Shown: positions 1 through 7,820, counted from the stretch's first letter. The stretch: 37,625 bases of DNA from Candidatus Melainabacteria bacterium (GCA_003153555.1 PLZS01000031.1:1-37625), one strand, 5' to 3'. Translations and numbers: made by a program. The notes: a model not told the origin generated them from the letters alone.

Positions 1-433
1 TCTAATATGCGCGTTCGAATGCCGGAGTTTGCCTGCCTCTTTCGGCGAAACTCCTACTCCACTAATAGACCGTTTTTTATGGGGAACGATCTTTCATGAT
101 TCGATACTAAATTCCAGTTGTTGCCAAAGAGTGTCCAATCGAATTCGATCTAATTCGCTAAGCAACCCACGGGCGATGCACCATGCACGGTGATGTGCTG
201 AGAGGATTACAGGTCAAGGTCCAGCGAGCTAAATCCCCTGCCCCAGGCTTGGAATCCTCTCATAAAGGCAACAGATGAGATCAATGCCCTTGAAAGACCC
301 GGATGTATTGCCGCTCTTGCGTTAGAGGCTGGAGATAATTGCGATAACCTAATTATTGGCAAGTAAAAACGAAAACAATAGTACAAACATGTTGGCAGAA
401 GCCGCGCACCAAATTTCATAAGGAGAACTCCAA
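1..433. other. Intergenic region / leader upstream of the leucine dehydrogenase-like gene
   Basis: No convincing gene is seen. A 7-bp inverted repeat (24-30 with 48-54) sits at the left edge, and a T6 run follows at 71-76. It could be a weak terminator of a gene left of the window, but the T-run is far from the stem. The segment 18-54 also shares the AATGCCGGAGT and CGGCGAA words of the tandem repeat at 7.6-7.8 kb. The part from 199 to about 370 can fold strongly and is listed separately. Confidence 0.5.
199..366 (+). promoter_or_regulatory. Candidate structured 5' leader RNA
   Basis: A perfect 10-bp stem pairs 199-208 with 253-262. Inside it are shorter complementary words, including a CCTG/CAGG hairpin. 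It is followed by AAGGCA/TGCCCTT, CTCT/AGAG and ATAATT/AATTAT pairings before the ribosome site at 420-425. It does not match the TPP, SAM-I, glycine, cobalamin or glutamine riboswitch consensus as I remember them. It may be a cis-acting leader or simply a structured spacer. Confidence 0.3.
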
Positions 434-1558
434 ATGATGGGAATCTTCCACGATCTGGAGAACTATGGTCACGAACAGGTCGTTTTCTTCCATGATAAAG
501 AATCTGGATTGAAAGCAATAATCGGAATACACAGCACTGTTTTAGGACCTGCGCTGGGCGGTTGCCGGATGTGGAATTACGCGGATGAAGCTGCTGCAGT
601 GCGCGATGTGCTTCGCCTCTCCCGGGGGATGACTTACAAAGCTGCAGTTGCCGGTCTTAATCTTGGCGGCGGCAAAGCGGTAATCATCGGCGATGCCAGA
701 ACACAAAAAACTGACGAAATGATGGCTGCTTTCGCTAGAGCTGTTGAGTCAGTTGGGGGACGGTACATCACTGCAGAAGATGTCGGCATGAGTGTTAAGG
801 ACATAGATCTAGTCCGTCAATACACGAGCCATGCAGTCGGCGGAAGCAACGAAGGCGGCAGCGGCGATCCTTCAGTAATGACTGCCTTCGGAGTTTTCCA
901 GGGTATGAAAGCGGCTCTCAAGCATGCTGGACTTGGAGAGCGTTTAGAAGGTGTTAAGGTTGCTGTGCAAGGCGTGGGCAACGTTGGTTATCACCTCTGC
1001 AGCTATCTCTCAGCAGCTGGCGCGAAGTTGATCATCACCGACATTTATCCAAAGTCTGTTGAACGCATCGTGCAAGAGTTCGGCGCCGAAGTTGTAGCGC
1101 CAGATGAAATCTACGCAGTCGATTGCGATGTCTTCGCTCCATGCGCTCTTGGTGCCATTCTCAACAATCGCACTATCCCTCAATTGAAGTGCAAAGTTGT
1201 GGCTGGTTCGGCAAACAATCAGTTGGAAACAGATGCTAATGGTTTCGCTCTTCAAGCAAAAGGAATCACTTATGCACCCGACTATGCAATCAATGCTGGT
1301 GGCTTGATCAACGTTGCCGCAGAGCTAGATGGTTACAATGCCGAACTCGTACATCTGAAGGTCAGCAGGATCTATCAAACGATTGAGGACATTTTGCAAC
1401 GTTCGACGAAAGAAGGCATCTTGCCGCATCAAGCTGCAGATGCTTTGGCCGAGCAACGTTTAGACGAGGTGCGGAACTCAACCAACGCCCCCAAGTCTTT
1501 TCAAAACCCAAGCCGACAAAACGCCGATCGAACAAAAAAACTCGTGATCGCTAGATAG
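434..1558 (+). CDS. Glu/Leu/Phe/Val dehydrogenase, leucine dehydrogenase-like
   Basis: This cytoplasmic NAD-dependent amino-acid dehydrogenase would oxidatively deaminate a branched-chain amino acid to its 2-oxo acid and ammonia. The 374-residue length fits leucine/valine dehydrogenases rather than the longer glutamate dehydrogenases. The glycine-rich segment GGCRMW (42-47) leads to the two family lysines K69 and K81, spaced as in characterised leucine dehydrogenases. D116 lies in the AEDVGM segment. The Rossmann motif QGVGNVG starts near 179. AAGGAG at 420-425 precedes tandem ATG codons at 434 and 437; the first is taken. The C-terminal tail is Asn/Lys-rich and not obviously conserved. A small Cys-containing gene and an aminotransferase follow on the same strand, suggesting an amino-acid catabolic group. 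The exact substrate cannot be read from sequence. Confidence 0.9.
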   Translation: MMGIFHDLENYGHEQVVFFHDKESGLKAIIGIHSTVLGPALGGCRMWNYADEAAAVRDVLRLSRGMTYKAAVAGLNLGGGKAVIIGDARTQKTDEMMAAFARAVESVGGRYITAEDVGMSVKDIDLVRQYTSHAVGGSNEGGSGDPSVMTAFGVFQGMKAALKHAGLGERLEGVKVAVQGVGNVGYHLCSYLSAAGAKLIITDIYPKSVERIVQEFGAEVVAPDEIYAVDCDVFAPCALGAILNNRTIPQLKCKVVAGSANNQLETDANGFALQAKGITYAPDYAINAGGLINVAAELDGYNAELVHLKVSRIYQTIEDILQRSTKEGILPHQAADALAEQRLDEVRNSTNAPKSFQNPSRQNADRTKKLVIAR

Positions 1559-1587
1559 TCAGTTGACACAGTCCTCGGATTAATCGA

Positions 1588-1944
1588 TTGACGTTCAATA
1601 CTGTCTACTCCGACTTGGAATGCCCTTTCTGTAAAGCGAAAGTGGCATCCGGCGTTGGCTTCCAGTTAGGCGCAATTGAAAATTGGAATTACAAAGTCGG
1701 TGACAAACTTAAGTGGGACGGCAGCAGTTGCCGTCCCGCGGTGCGTCCAGCGGATGGAAACATCCAGAGTGTTGGTTACTTCAACTGCGACAACATTCGC
1801 TGTTCAACCTGGCAAGACTGTTATCCGGAAGTTCAACAAGCTCTTGTGACGGTGAAAAACAACATCATTACAGATGTTAGTGTCTTTCATGAACGAAAAG
1901 AAGGGCAAAACTTTGACATCATAGAACCGAAGGGTCTATCCTAA
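1588..1944 (+). CDS. Small Cys-containing hypothetical protein
   Basis: The 118-residue protein is of no family I recognise. It opens with a CPFC pair (near residues 12-15) and has further Cys residues in its middle (C-D-N-I-R-C and D-C-Y segments), so a small metal-binding or disulfide-stabilised fold is possible. It has no signal peptide or membrane segment. The likely start is TTG at 1588, 29 nt after the dehydrogenase stop; no ATG gives a complete N-terminus. It lies between the dehydrogenase and the aminotransferase in the same direction and may be co-transcribed with both. Confidence that it is coding comes from uninterrupted, ordinary codon use that fills the gap. Confidence 0.6.
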   Translation: MTFNTVYSDLECPFCKAKVASGVGFQLGAIENWNYKVGDKLKWDGSSCRPAVRPADGNIQSVGYFNCDNIRCSTWQDCYPEVQQALVTVKNNIITDVSVFHERKEGQNFDIIEPKGLS

Positions 1945-1968
1945 TCGCTGCCTTTTGGAGCGATTACC

Positions 1969-3126
1969 ATGCCTATTCAACCACGTGAGTTCCTGATGAT
2001 TCCCGGTCCAACGCCCGTTCCGGACGCCGTTTTGGAAGCAGCTGCCCGACACCCGATTGGCCATCGGACTCCGGAATTTTCTAAAGTTGTTCAAGATGTC
2101 ATTCAAGATTTGAAGTGGCTGGGTCAAACAGAAAACGATGTTTTTGTTCTGACCGCGTCTGGCACAGGTGGAATGGAAGCCGCGATCGCCAACACTATCA
2201 GCCCAGGCGATCGTGTTCTCAGTCTAGTCTGCGGTGTCTTTGGAGAACGTTGGGCTAAGCTAGCAGAAGCATTTGGCGCTAAGGTTGAACGGATCACCGT
2301 CGAGCCTGGCACCGCGATCAGCGCCCAAGCCGTTGAAGAAAAACTTGCTGCGGCGGAGCCTAAATTCAAGGCTGTTACAATCACCCATAATGAAACTTCA
2401 ACAGGCGTACTCAATGATCTTCAGGCAATTGTAGCCGTGGTGAAGAAGCATGGCGCTCTTTCCATTGTTGATGCTGTCACCAGTTTTGGTGCTGTACCTT
2501 TGCCAATTGACGCCTGGGATGTGGATGTTGTTGTAACGGGCAGCCAGAAAGCCTTGATGCTGCCTCCAGGATTGGGCATAATTTTCTTCGGCAAAAGAGC
2601 CTGGGAAGCCAAGGCTACTTGCAAGACGCATAGCTTCTATTTCGATCTCAACAAATACAAAAAATCGCTGCAAGCGAACACAACCCCGTACACTCCTAAC
2701 GTTTCACTGTTTTGTGGGCTTCAGGCCTCGCTGAAGATGATGCGAGAAGAGGGCACGGATGCAATCTTTGCCAGGCACGTACGCTTGAAAGAGTCACTTA
2801 GAGCCGGGTTGCAAGCAATGGGCTTAGAATTGTTTGTGGATGAGAAAGCGGGCTCACCGACTATTACGGCGATAAAGCCACCTGCTGAACTTACTGTTGA
2901 CGCGATTCGCAAGAAGTTGAAAGAACGCTATCGGATCCTTGTTGCCGATGGTCAAGAAGAACTTAAAGGAAAGATTTTCCGCATTGGTCACATGGGCTAT
3001 GCCTTTGAGCGCGATGTTCTGATGACCCTTGCCTCGCTCGAAGCATCACTGATTGAACTTGGCCATAAAGTAGAGACTGGTAAGGCGATTAGGTCAGCTT
3101 CTGAGTTGCTTGCTACGCGCAAGTAA
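1969..3126 (+). CDS. PLP-dependent aminotransferase class V, alanine-glyoxylate / serine-pyruvate type
   Basis: This pyridoxal-phosphate enzyme should transfer an amino group between alanine or serine and glyoxylate/pyruvate. The 385-residue chain begins with the family hallmark MIPGPTPVP (10-18). A glycine-rich cofactor segment TASGTGGMEA follows at 62-71, and the aspartate of VDAVTSFGA lies near 168. The Schiff-base lysine is K194 in GSQKALMLPPGL. Cyanobacteria carry close relatives, historically annotated as a soluble hydrogenase 42-kDa subunit, although they are aminotransferases. The start ATG at 1969 lies 24 nt after the preceding stop, in a same-strand run with the leucine dehydrogenase-like gene. 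The substrate is inferred from the family only. Confidence 0.88.
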   Translation: MPIQPREFLMIPGPTPVPDAVLEAAARHPIGHRTPEFSKVVQDVIQDLKWLGQTENDVFVLTASGTGGMEAAIANTISPGDRVLSLVCGVFGERWAKLAEAFGAKVERITVEPGTAISAQAVEEKLAAAEPKFKAVTITHNETSTGVLNDLQAIVAVVKKHGALSIVDAVTSFGAVPLPIDAWDVDVVVTGSQKALMLPPGLGIIFFGKRAWEAKATCKTHSFYFDLNKYKKSLQANTTPYTPNVSLFCGLQASLKMMREEGTDAIFARHVRLKESLRAGLQAMGLELFVDEKAGSPTITAIKPPAELTVDAIRKKLKERYRILVADGQEELKGKIFRIGHMGYAFERDVLMTLASLEASLIELGHKVETGKAIRSASELLATRK

Positions 3127-3147
3127 GCAGGCTTGCGGACAATGATT

Positions 3148-3165
3148 CGTGGGACAATCCCCACG
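3148..3165 (+). terminator. Short hairpin after the aminotransferase gene
   Basis: CGTGGG (3148-3153) and CCCACG (3160-3165) form a 6-bp GC-rich stem with a 6-nt loop, 22 nt after the aminotransferase stop. There is no clean T-run behind it, so intrinsic termination is only possible. Confidence 0.35.
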
Positions 3166-3293
3166 TTACACGCGCTCTTCTATTGCAGTTTTAATAAGAG
3201 GAACTTAAACTATTTGAAATAAACAGGCACTGGCTGCTGTTTAGTGGTATCAAAGAGGTCTACTTCGGTGTGTACGTGGGAGTCAGAGGCCAA

Positions 3294-4181
3294 ATGAAAA
3301 GGTCATTAACCCCGAGATCACTAGCGCTTATTGCAATGAGCCTCACTGTTTCGTTGGCGGGTTGGTTGCAACCGGCTCAGGCCCAATATTTCAATAACAT
3401 GCCTTATTACTTGGGCAGTTCTTTGCTCTATCCGCTTAGTCGGATGTTTTTCAGTGGTGGAGTCAGCCCGTACAACCTCGTCAATCCGTATTATTTGACG
3501 AACAGAATGGTCAACGGAACTATCAACTCAAGTGGAATGTTTCGGGCACCTGGCTACGGTCCCATGCCCATGGGCGTCTCTGGATATACCGATGAAGAGC
3601 CGCTCAATTCGCCAAGACAGCGTAATCGTCCATTCCGTTATGGTCAGTACGGTGTTGATCAAACATCCTACGCTGGTGGTTACATCCAGCCAAATCCAGA
3701 TGCGGTCGTTCCTCAAGGTGTAGGCCAACCAGGCGCTCCTGGCATGCCGGCTATGGTTCCACCTCAGCAAGCCGCGCAGATGCCACTGGTCGCTCCCCAG
3801 CGCAGCAAGCATAACAGCAAGCATGCTCAACAATTAGCCCAGTCGGCGCCACCGATGGCGATACCGCCGCTGGTCATGCCGCAGATCCCCTCACCCTCAC
3901 CGGCGCCGCTTGCCCAGGGCTTCGTCACTATGGTGAACACTAAATACGATGGTGACATTTCCAAGGCTTTGTTCAATGCTGACAGTAGAGCTTGGGCTCA
4001 TACAGTTGGATTGATTGAGAACAGCGATATTTTTGGCGCTGACCTCAGCCAAGAACGAGTCAGTGTAATCGGCAAGATCTTCAAGGATCCAGGCTTGGAT
4101 GCATGCAGCAAACTGGACGCCGCTAAAATACTTTTGCGTAACTCCGCGGCAACTACGGCAGTTGCGGGATCTAGCAACTAG
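3294..4181 (+). CDS. Exported Pro-rich protein of unknown function
   Basis: The predicted 295-residue protein starts with a clear Sec signal: MKR, a hydrophobic core, then an AQA cleavage-type site near residue 22-25. The mature part begins with a Tyr/Asn/Pro-rich stretch. A long Pro/Gln/Met-rich low-complexity linker follows (about residues 120-210), then a more conserved-looking helical C-terminal region of about 75 residues. I do not recognise the family. ATG 3294 is chosen because the signal peptide starts there. An in-frame GTG at 3270, 11 nt behind AAGAGG at 3253-3258, would add eight residues. The gene stands alone between two operons. A cell-envelope role is inferred from export only. 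Confidence 0.7.
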   Translation: MKRSLTPRSLALIAMSLTVSLAGWLQPAQAQYFNNMPYYLGSSLLYPLSRMFFSGGVSPYNLVNPYYLTNRMVNGTINSSGMFRAPGYGPMPMGVSGYTDEEPLNSPRQRNRPFRYGQYGVDQTSYAGGYIQPNPDAVVPQGVGQPGAPGMPAMVPPQQAAQMPLVAPQRSKHNSKHAQQLAQSAPPMAIPPLVMPQIPSPSPAPLAQGFVTMVNTKYDGDISKALFNADSRAWAHTVGLIENSDIFGADLSQERVSVIGKIFKDPGLDACSKLDAAKILLRNSAATTAVAGSSN

Positions 4182-4275
4182 TCGTTATGTAGTGTGACGA
4201 ACTTGATGTTGTCATGCGTGTTTCGGCGTGTTGGTTCGGTATATTAGCCTTCTTCGAACTCACAAAGGAGTGCTC

Positions 4276-4992
4276 ATGAATACCCAGTCTTTTTCGCAGG
4301 AACTAAACGCACGGATCGCTAAATACGATTTGCTATGCCATCCGTTCTACAAATCTTGGAGCATGGGCACCCTCAAGCGCGATGAAATTAAAGAGTATGC
4401 CTGCGACTATTACCATCACGTAGCTGAATTTCCAAATTATCTGGACACATTACAGAAGCGCTTGCCTGAAGGTGACCTGCGCAATATCGTTTTGGAAAAT
4501 AAAGCTGACGAAGAAGGTATCCAATCACGAGACGGTCGTTCACACGCAGAAATTTGGCTGGATTTTGTCGAAGGCATGGGCGCATCATCCGAAGATATTG
4601 TCGACCACGAGCCGATCACTGAAATCGATCAACTAATTGCTGGGTTCAAAGATGTAGTTAAAAATGGATCAACGGCCGAAGCGCTTGCCGCCCTTTATGC
4701 CTACGAATCGCAGATCCCTCGAGTCGCCACCGAGAAAGAGCGCGGACTGAAAGAACAGTATGGTGCAGACGATCGCACTAGCTACTATTTCACACTGCAC
4801 AAAACGTTTGATGTGTTGCACTCCAACATCTGGCTGGAGCAGCTGGCAAAAGAAGTCGGGACAGATCAAGTGGTGCAAGAAGCGGCTCTGGAAGCGGCTG
4901 AGAGAGCGGCAAAGTCGCTTTGGAATGCCTTGGATGGTGTCGAACGCGAGCGTTTGTCTCTCGCCAACTGTGGTGGCACCGTTAACCACTAG
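4276..4992 (+). CDS. CADD-family protein, predicted non-canonical pABA synthase
   Basis: This is a haem-oxygenase-like di-metal protein of 238 residues, related to Chlamydia CADD (CT610), which supplies para-aminobenzoate without pabA/B/C. In the chlamydial enzyme a tyrosine of the protein itself is the pABA source. All the residues recalled as important are present: Y25 (the sacrificed Tyr27 position, in CHPFYKSW), E79/E80, H90, E144 in YESQIPR, K154, H175, D179 and H182. The ATG at 4276 has AAAGGAG at 4264-4270; upstream in-frame codons lack a ribosome site. The next gene, folP, starts 14 nt after the stop and folB and folK follow, so genomic context supports a folate role. Family membership is secure; the self-sacrifice chemistry is transferred from the family. 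Confidence 0.88.
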   Translation: MNTQSFSQELNARIAKYDLLCHPFYKSWSMGTLKRDEIKEYACDYYHHVAEFPNYLDTLQKRLPEGDLRNIVLENKADEEGIQSRDGRSHAEIWLDFVEGMGASSEDIVDHEPITEIDQLIAGFKDVVKNGSTAEALAALYAYESQIPRVATEKERGLKEQYGADDRTSYYFTLHKTFDVLHSNIWLEQLAKEVGTDQVVQEAALEAAERAAKSLWNALDGVERERLSLANCGGTVNH

Positions 4993-5006
4993 CTGGTAGG
5001 GGTGAG

Positions 5007-5885
5007 ATGTTAGGCTTGAAGCCCGTTGATAGTGACGTTTCTAAACGACAGGATCGCGGCGTTTTGCAGGCGCGTGGACTTTCCCATCAGTGGGGCAGGC
5101 GCACACTGATCATGGGCATTGTTAATGTCACCCCGGACTCCTTCTCTGGTGACGGGGTGCTTAGCTGTGCTGATGCTGTGGATAGAGCTGTTCTGCAAGT
5201 TGATGCAGGCGCCGATATTTTAGATATCGGCGGTGAATCTACTCGTCCGGGGCATCAACCGATAACGGCAGAGGAGGAACTGGGGCGTGTGGGACCGGTT
5301 TTATCCGCGATCCGCGAGCGGATGCCTAATGCCTTAATTTCTCTCGACACGACAAAGTCCGCCGTGCTTAGCGCGTCGACCGAGGTAGACATGCTCAATT
5401 CGATCTGGGGCATCAGTGACGAACTTTTGGCCCTGGCAGTGGAACGTTCACTACCCGTAGTGATAATGCACAATAAAGAACGGGCCGAATACGACACAAG
5501 CGTTGTGGACGAGGTCTTGCGTTACTTGGATGAGCAGTCAAGAAAGGCTGTTAGAGCTGGCCTCAAGCACGAAAATGTGATCCTCGATCCAGGCATCGGT
5601 TTTGGAAAAACTGCAGAACACAACCTGCAAGTGCTCAATCAACTGCATCGCTTGGTTGCGTTAGGATTCCCTACGCTATTAGGGGCTTCGCGTAAGTCTT
5701 TTATCGGCAAGCTCATAGGCAAAACCGTGGATGAAAGACTTTGGGGGTCACTGGCAGCGGTGGCACTGGCAGTGGCAGCGGGAATTGATGTGGTTAGAGT
5801 TCACGATGTTGCGCAGACCAAAGATGTTCTTGTCGTCAGCGATGCAATTGTTCGCCAAACACGACCGGCCGGCTGGGTGAGCTGA
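5007..5885 (+). CDS. folP: Dihydropteroate synthase
   Basis: It condenses 6-hydroxymethyl-7,8-dihydropterin pyrophosphate with para-aminobenzoate to give dihydropteroate in the cytoplasm. The 292-residue TIM-barrel protein shows MGIVNVTPDSFSGDG (36-50), DIGGESTRPG (73-82), the DTTKS strand, the DPGIGFGKT loop and the GASRKSF substrate loop with K230. The start ATG at 5007 follows a GGGGTGAG-type ribosome site and lies 14 nt after the CADD-like gene. Its TGA (5883-5885) overlaps the folB ATG by one base, indicating translational coupling. About 30 residues precede the first motif, a little longer than the shortest homologues. Confidence 0.96.
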   Translation: MLGLKPVDSDVSKRQDRGVLQARGLSHQWGRRTLIMGIVNVTPDSFSGDGVLSCADAVDRAVLQVDAGADILDIGGESTRPGHQPITAEEELGRVGPVLSAIRERMPNALISLDTTKSAVLSASTEVDMLNSIWGISDELLALAVERSLPVVIMHNKERAEYDTSVVDEVLRYLDEQSRKAVRAGLKHENVILDPGIGFGKTAEHNLQVLNQLHRLVALGFPTLLGASRKSFIGKLIGKTVDERLWGSLAAVALAVAAGIDVVRVHDVAQTKDVLVVSDAIVRQTRPAGWVS

Positions 5886-6271
5886 TGCACGACGCTCCCG
5901 GTGGACTCGGTTTCCCCTTCGACATCATCAAAATACAAAAAATCCAAGTCAGCGGCAAGCACGGTGTGACAGAGGCGGAAAGAGAAAAAGCTCTGCCGCT
6001 TGAAATTTCTGTGGAAATTGTTGCGGATCTATCCAAACCGTCAGAGAGTGATGCGATTGATGACACGATAAATTATTCTCGGCTACATAGAGAAATTCTG
6101 AAGGTTGTTGAAACCAAATCCCGTCATTTGCTTGAAAGATTGGCACTAGATATTATCGAAGCGATGTTCGGAGACAAGAGGATTCACCAAGCGACTGTCA
6201 CGATTTCAAAGCCGGAGCGCTTATCCGGCGCCACACCTAGCGTCACAATTGTTCGTTGGAATACACCTTAA
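5885..6271 (+). CDS. folB: Dihydroneopterin aldolase
   Basis: It cleaves 7,8-dihydroneopterin to 6-hydroxymethyl-7,8-dihydropterin and glycolaldehyde. The 128-residue length fits the single-domain enzyme. The family segment HGVTEAER (26-33) with the active-site Glu, the DDTINYSRLH stretch (59-68) and the C-terminal ISKP with K109 are visible. The first ten or so residues before the first strand (Gly/Pro-rich) are extra. Start and stop both overlap neighbours by one base, TGATG with folP and TAATG with folK, so it is the middle gene of a tightly coupled folate operon. Confidence 0.93.
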   Translation: MHDAPGGLGFPFDIIKIQKIQVSGKHGVTEAEREKALPLEISVEIVADLSKPSESDAIDDTINYSRLHREILKVVETKSRHLLERLALDIIEAMFGDKRIHQATVTISKPERLSGATPSVTIVRWNTP

Positions 6272-6738
6272 TGGTTATTGCGAATATCGCGCTTGGTTCG
6301 AACTTGGACACTCCGGCTAAGAATCTCGAACGGGCGGTACTTGAACTGTCTGCGCTTGGACAAGTGATCGCGAAGTCTCGGCTTTATCATACGAAACCCT
6401 GGGGCGTGGTTGATCAGCCGGACTTCTGCAACGCCGTTTTACAGCTTGAGACGACATTAGCACCACAAGAATTGTTTGTTCAATTGAAAGAGATCGAGCA
6501 GCGAATGGGCCGCAAAACTGCCGTGCGCTGGGGTCCGAGGCTCATTGATCTTGATATCTTGACCTACGGCGATCTGGTAGTCGATGAGCCAAACCTGACG
6601 ATCCCGCATTTACACATGAATGAGAGAGCCTTTGTGCTTGTTCCACTTTGCGATGTTGATCCGAGTTTTGAGGCTGCCCTTAAGGCACTACCGGCGGCGT
6701 CAATTCAGGAAGTCGAGTTATCCGACCTGTCTTGGTAG
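6271..6738 (+). CDS. folK: 2-amino-4-hydroxy-6-hydroxymethyldihydropteridine pyrophosphokinase
   Basis: It transfers pyrophosphate from ATP to 6-hydroxymethyl-7,8-dihydropterin, making the substrate of FolP. The protein has 155 residues. The N-terminal ALGSNL (7-12), YHTKPWG (39-45) and the signature RWGPRLIDLDIL (86-97) with Mg-binding D93 and D95 are all present, as is IPHLHMNERAFVLVPL. ATG 6271 is preferred over an upstream TTG (6256) because it overlaps the folB stop as TAATG. It is the last gene of the folate operon. No folE, folC or folA lies in the window. Confidence 0.95.
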   Translation: MVIANIALGSNLDTPAKNLERAVLELSALGQVIAKSRLYHTKPWGVVDQPDFCNAVLQLETTLAPQELFVQLKEIEQRMGRKTAVRWGPRLIDLDILTYGDLVVDEPNLTIPHLHMNERAFVLVPLCDVDPSFEAALKALPAASIQEVELSDLSW

Positions 6739-6769
6739 TCCCTATAGGAGCGCGGTCGCATCACAAAGA

Positions 6770-7249
6770 CTAAAAGGTCAGTCCAAAAGCCCAGCGACAG
6801 AACTGCCATGTCTTGCTCTTGTTCAGCTTCTCCAGCAACGCATGCGTTTCTTCCAACTCGGATTCGTATGCAGAGAGCGTCTCAATCAGTATTACGTTTT
6901 CACGCTCGGTCAAAATAGCTCGCGCCGCTCGGGCTCTAAATTCGGGCAGAACTTTGAGCTGTTCTTGTAGGCTGTCTACCTGCGACTCGAGATAACCGAT
7001 GCGGTACATCGCACCTTCCAGCCGCACCGCTGCGAAGTCCAGACTCTCCAGGACTGAGTCAACACTTTTCGCTGTCGTTTCGGACCGATTGAGAGAGGAG
7101 AGTCCTGATGGTTGGACGGTCTTGGCTAATCCTGTGGGTTCGACTAGTGTTGTTGTTGTCTTCACATCTGGTGTCATATCGATCAACTGCGTATTATCGA
7201 ATAGGTTATCGATTGCCGCATTTGTTGGTTGGGTTTGAACGATGTCCAT
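6770..7249 (-). CDS. Hypothetical coiled-coil protein
   Basis: This 159-residue protein has no recognised domain. A Thr/Ser-rich N-terminal half is followed by a long heptad-like region (about residues 75-145, with runs such as LESQVDSLQEQL and YESELEETHALLEKL) and an aromatic C-terminus. The KSKTW segment resembles the end of coiled coils attached to some bacterial glycosyltransferases, but no catalytic domain is present. The start is ATG at 7249, preceded on the minus strand by GGAAGGA seven bases upstream. An in-frame extension to 7288 lacks such a site. The gene is convergent with folK, 31 bases apart. Confidence 0.6.
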   Translation of the reverse strand: MDIVQTQPTNAAIDNLFDNTQLIDMTPDVKTTTTLVEPTGLAKTVQPSGLSSLNRSETTAKSVDSVLESLDFAAVRLEGAMYRIGYLESQVDSLQEQLKVLPEFRARAARAILTERENVILIETLSAYESELEETHALLEKLNKSKTWQFCRWAFGLTF

Positions 7250-7320
7250 AAGTTGATCCTTCCATTCTCGGTGACGTCCCGGGTGCAAAGAAGATTATGA
7301 GCCTCTCAGTCTCTACTGTC

Positions 7321-7390
7321 TAGTGCCGGATTTCACTGGCACTAAATGCGGTGTGGTACCATCTTGGCAATGTGGTACTACCAGTACTGG
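7321..7390. promoter_or_regulatory. Cluster of palindromes upstream of the coiled-coil gene
   Basis: Within 70 bp there is TAGTGCC/GGCACTA (7321-7327 with 7338-7344), the palindrome TGGTACCA (7354-7361), TGGTA/TACCA (7373-7377 with 7379-7383), and CCAGTACTGG (7381-7390). TGTGGTAC occurs twice at a 19-bp interval (7352 and 7371). The arrangement resembles an operator or small regulatory region rather than one simple terminator. Confidence 0.35.
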
Positions 7391-7396
7391 CACCTG

Positions 7397-7606
7397 CTAG
7401 TGGTCTTCTGCGAAGGTGCTCGAAATCTTTTTCCTCCGCATTTGTTCTGCGTCTGTTAAATCATCCACCTGCAGATCAAATTGAGGTTTGCCGATGCCTG
7501 TAGAAATGGCGGAGGCCGCCTCTGCAATAGCTTTGCCCAGCTCTTGATCCCGATTTGTCTCGAAGTTATCGAGACTGTCATTACGTACTGTTTGTGACAT
7601 ATACAA
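7397..7606 (-). CDS. Small hypothetical protein
   Basis: The 69-residue soluble protein is of unknown function: a polar N-terminus, an Ala-rich helix (KAIAEAASAISTGIG) and a charged C-terminus. GAAGG on the minus strand lies ten bases before the start at 7606; an ATG two codons later at 7600 is the alternative. It runs in the same direction as the coiled-coil gene at 6770-7249, separated by the palindrome cluster. Coding potential is plausible but supported only by the start context and composition. Confidence 0.4.
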   Translation of the reverse strand: MYMSQTVRNDSLDNFETNRDQELGKAIAEAASAISTGIGKPQFDLQVDDLTDAEQMRRKKISSTFAEDH

Positions 7607-7626
7607 CTAGCCTTCGTGGAAAAGTT

Positions 7627-7820
7627 GCGCCGGCTGAATAGCGGCACCAATTGAATTAGTAAAAACGATGCCAAAGTTTCGGCGAAGCTTCGCGCCGTAC
7701 TGAAGCGGTAGCACCACTTGAAACGGTAAGAAAAATGCCGGAGTCCCGGCGAAGGCGTCAAGCCGACTTCAAGGTGCGTGCATCAATGCACGAATGCCGT
7801 CCGGCGAAGCTTCTCGCCGG
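7627..7820. repeat. Degenerate ~65-bp tandem repeat with CGGCGAAGC core
   Basis: Three imperfect units are visible: about 7627-7691, 7692-7756 and 7757-7813, with the beginning of a fourth. Each starts near GCGCCG or a variant, has AATGCC or GATGCC in its second half and ends CGGCGAAG(G)C. The unit ends are themselves palindromic, for example CGGCGAAGCTTCGCGCCG at 7680-7697 and CCGGCGAAGCTTCTCGCCGG at 7801-7820. A related piece lies at 18-54. No protein frame runs through it. Confidence 0.55.

Noticed and set aside
1..40. GTTCGAAT at 13-20, resembling a tRNA T-loop
   Set aside because: The flanking 5-nt arms do not pair and no acceptor, D or anticodon arm can be placed.
199..262. Resemblance of CAGGTCAAGGTCC to the SRP RNA core
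   Set aside because: The GNAR tetraloop and the GGAAGGAAGCAG part that define SRP RNA are absent.
207..518. Minus-strand open frame of 103 codons over the leader and the start of the dehydrogenase gene
   Set aside because: It overlaps a certain gene, has no ribosome site, and its translation is Arg/Pro/Ser-rich without pattern.
7627..7820. CRISPR-like array
   Set aside because: The units are adjacent and diverged, with no constant repeat separated by unique spacers, and no cas gene is present.
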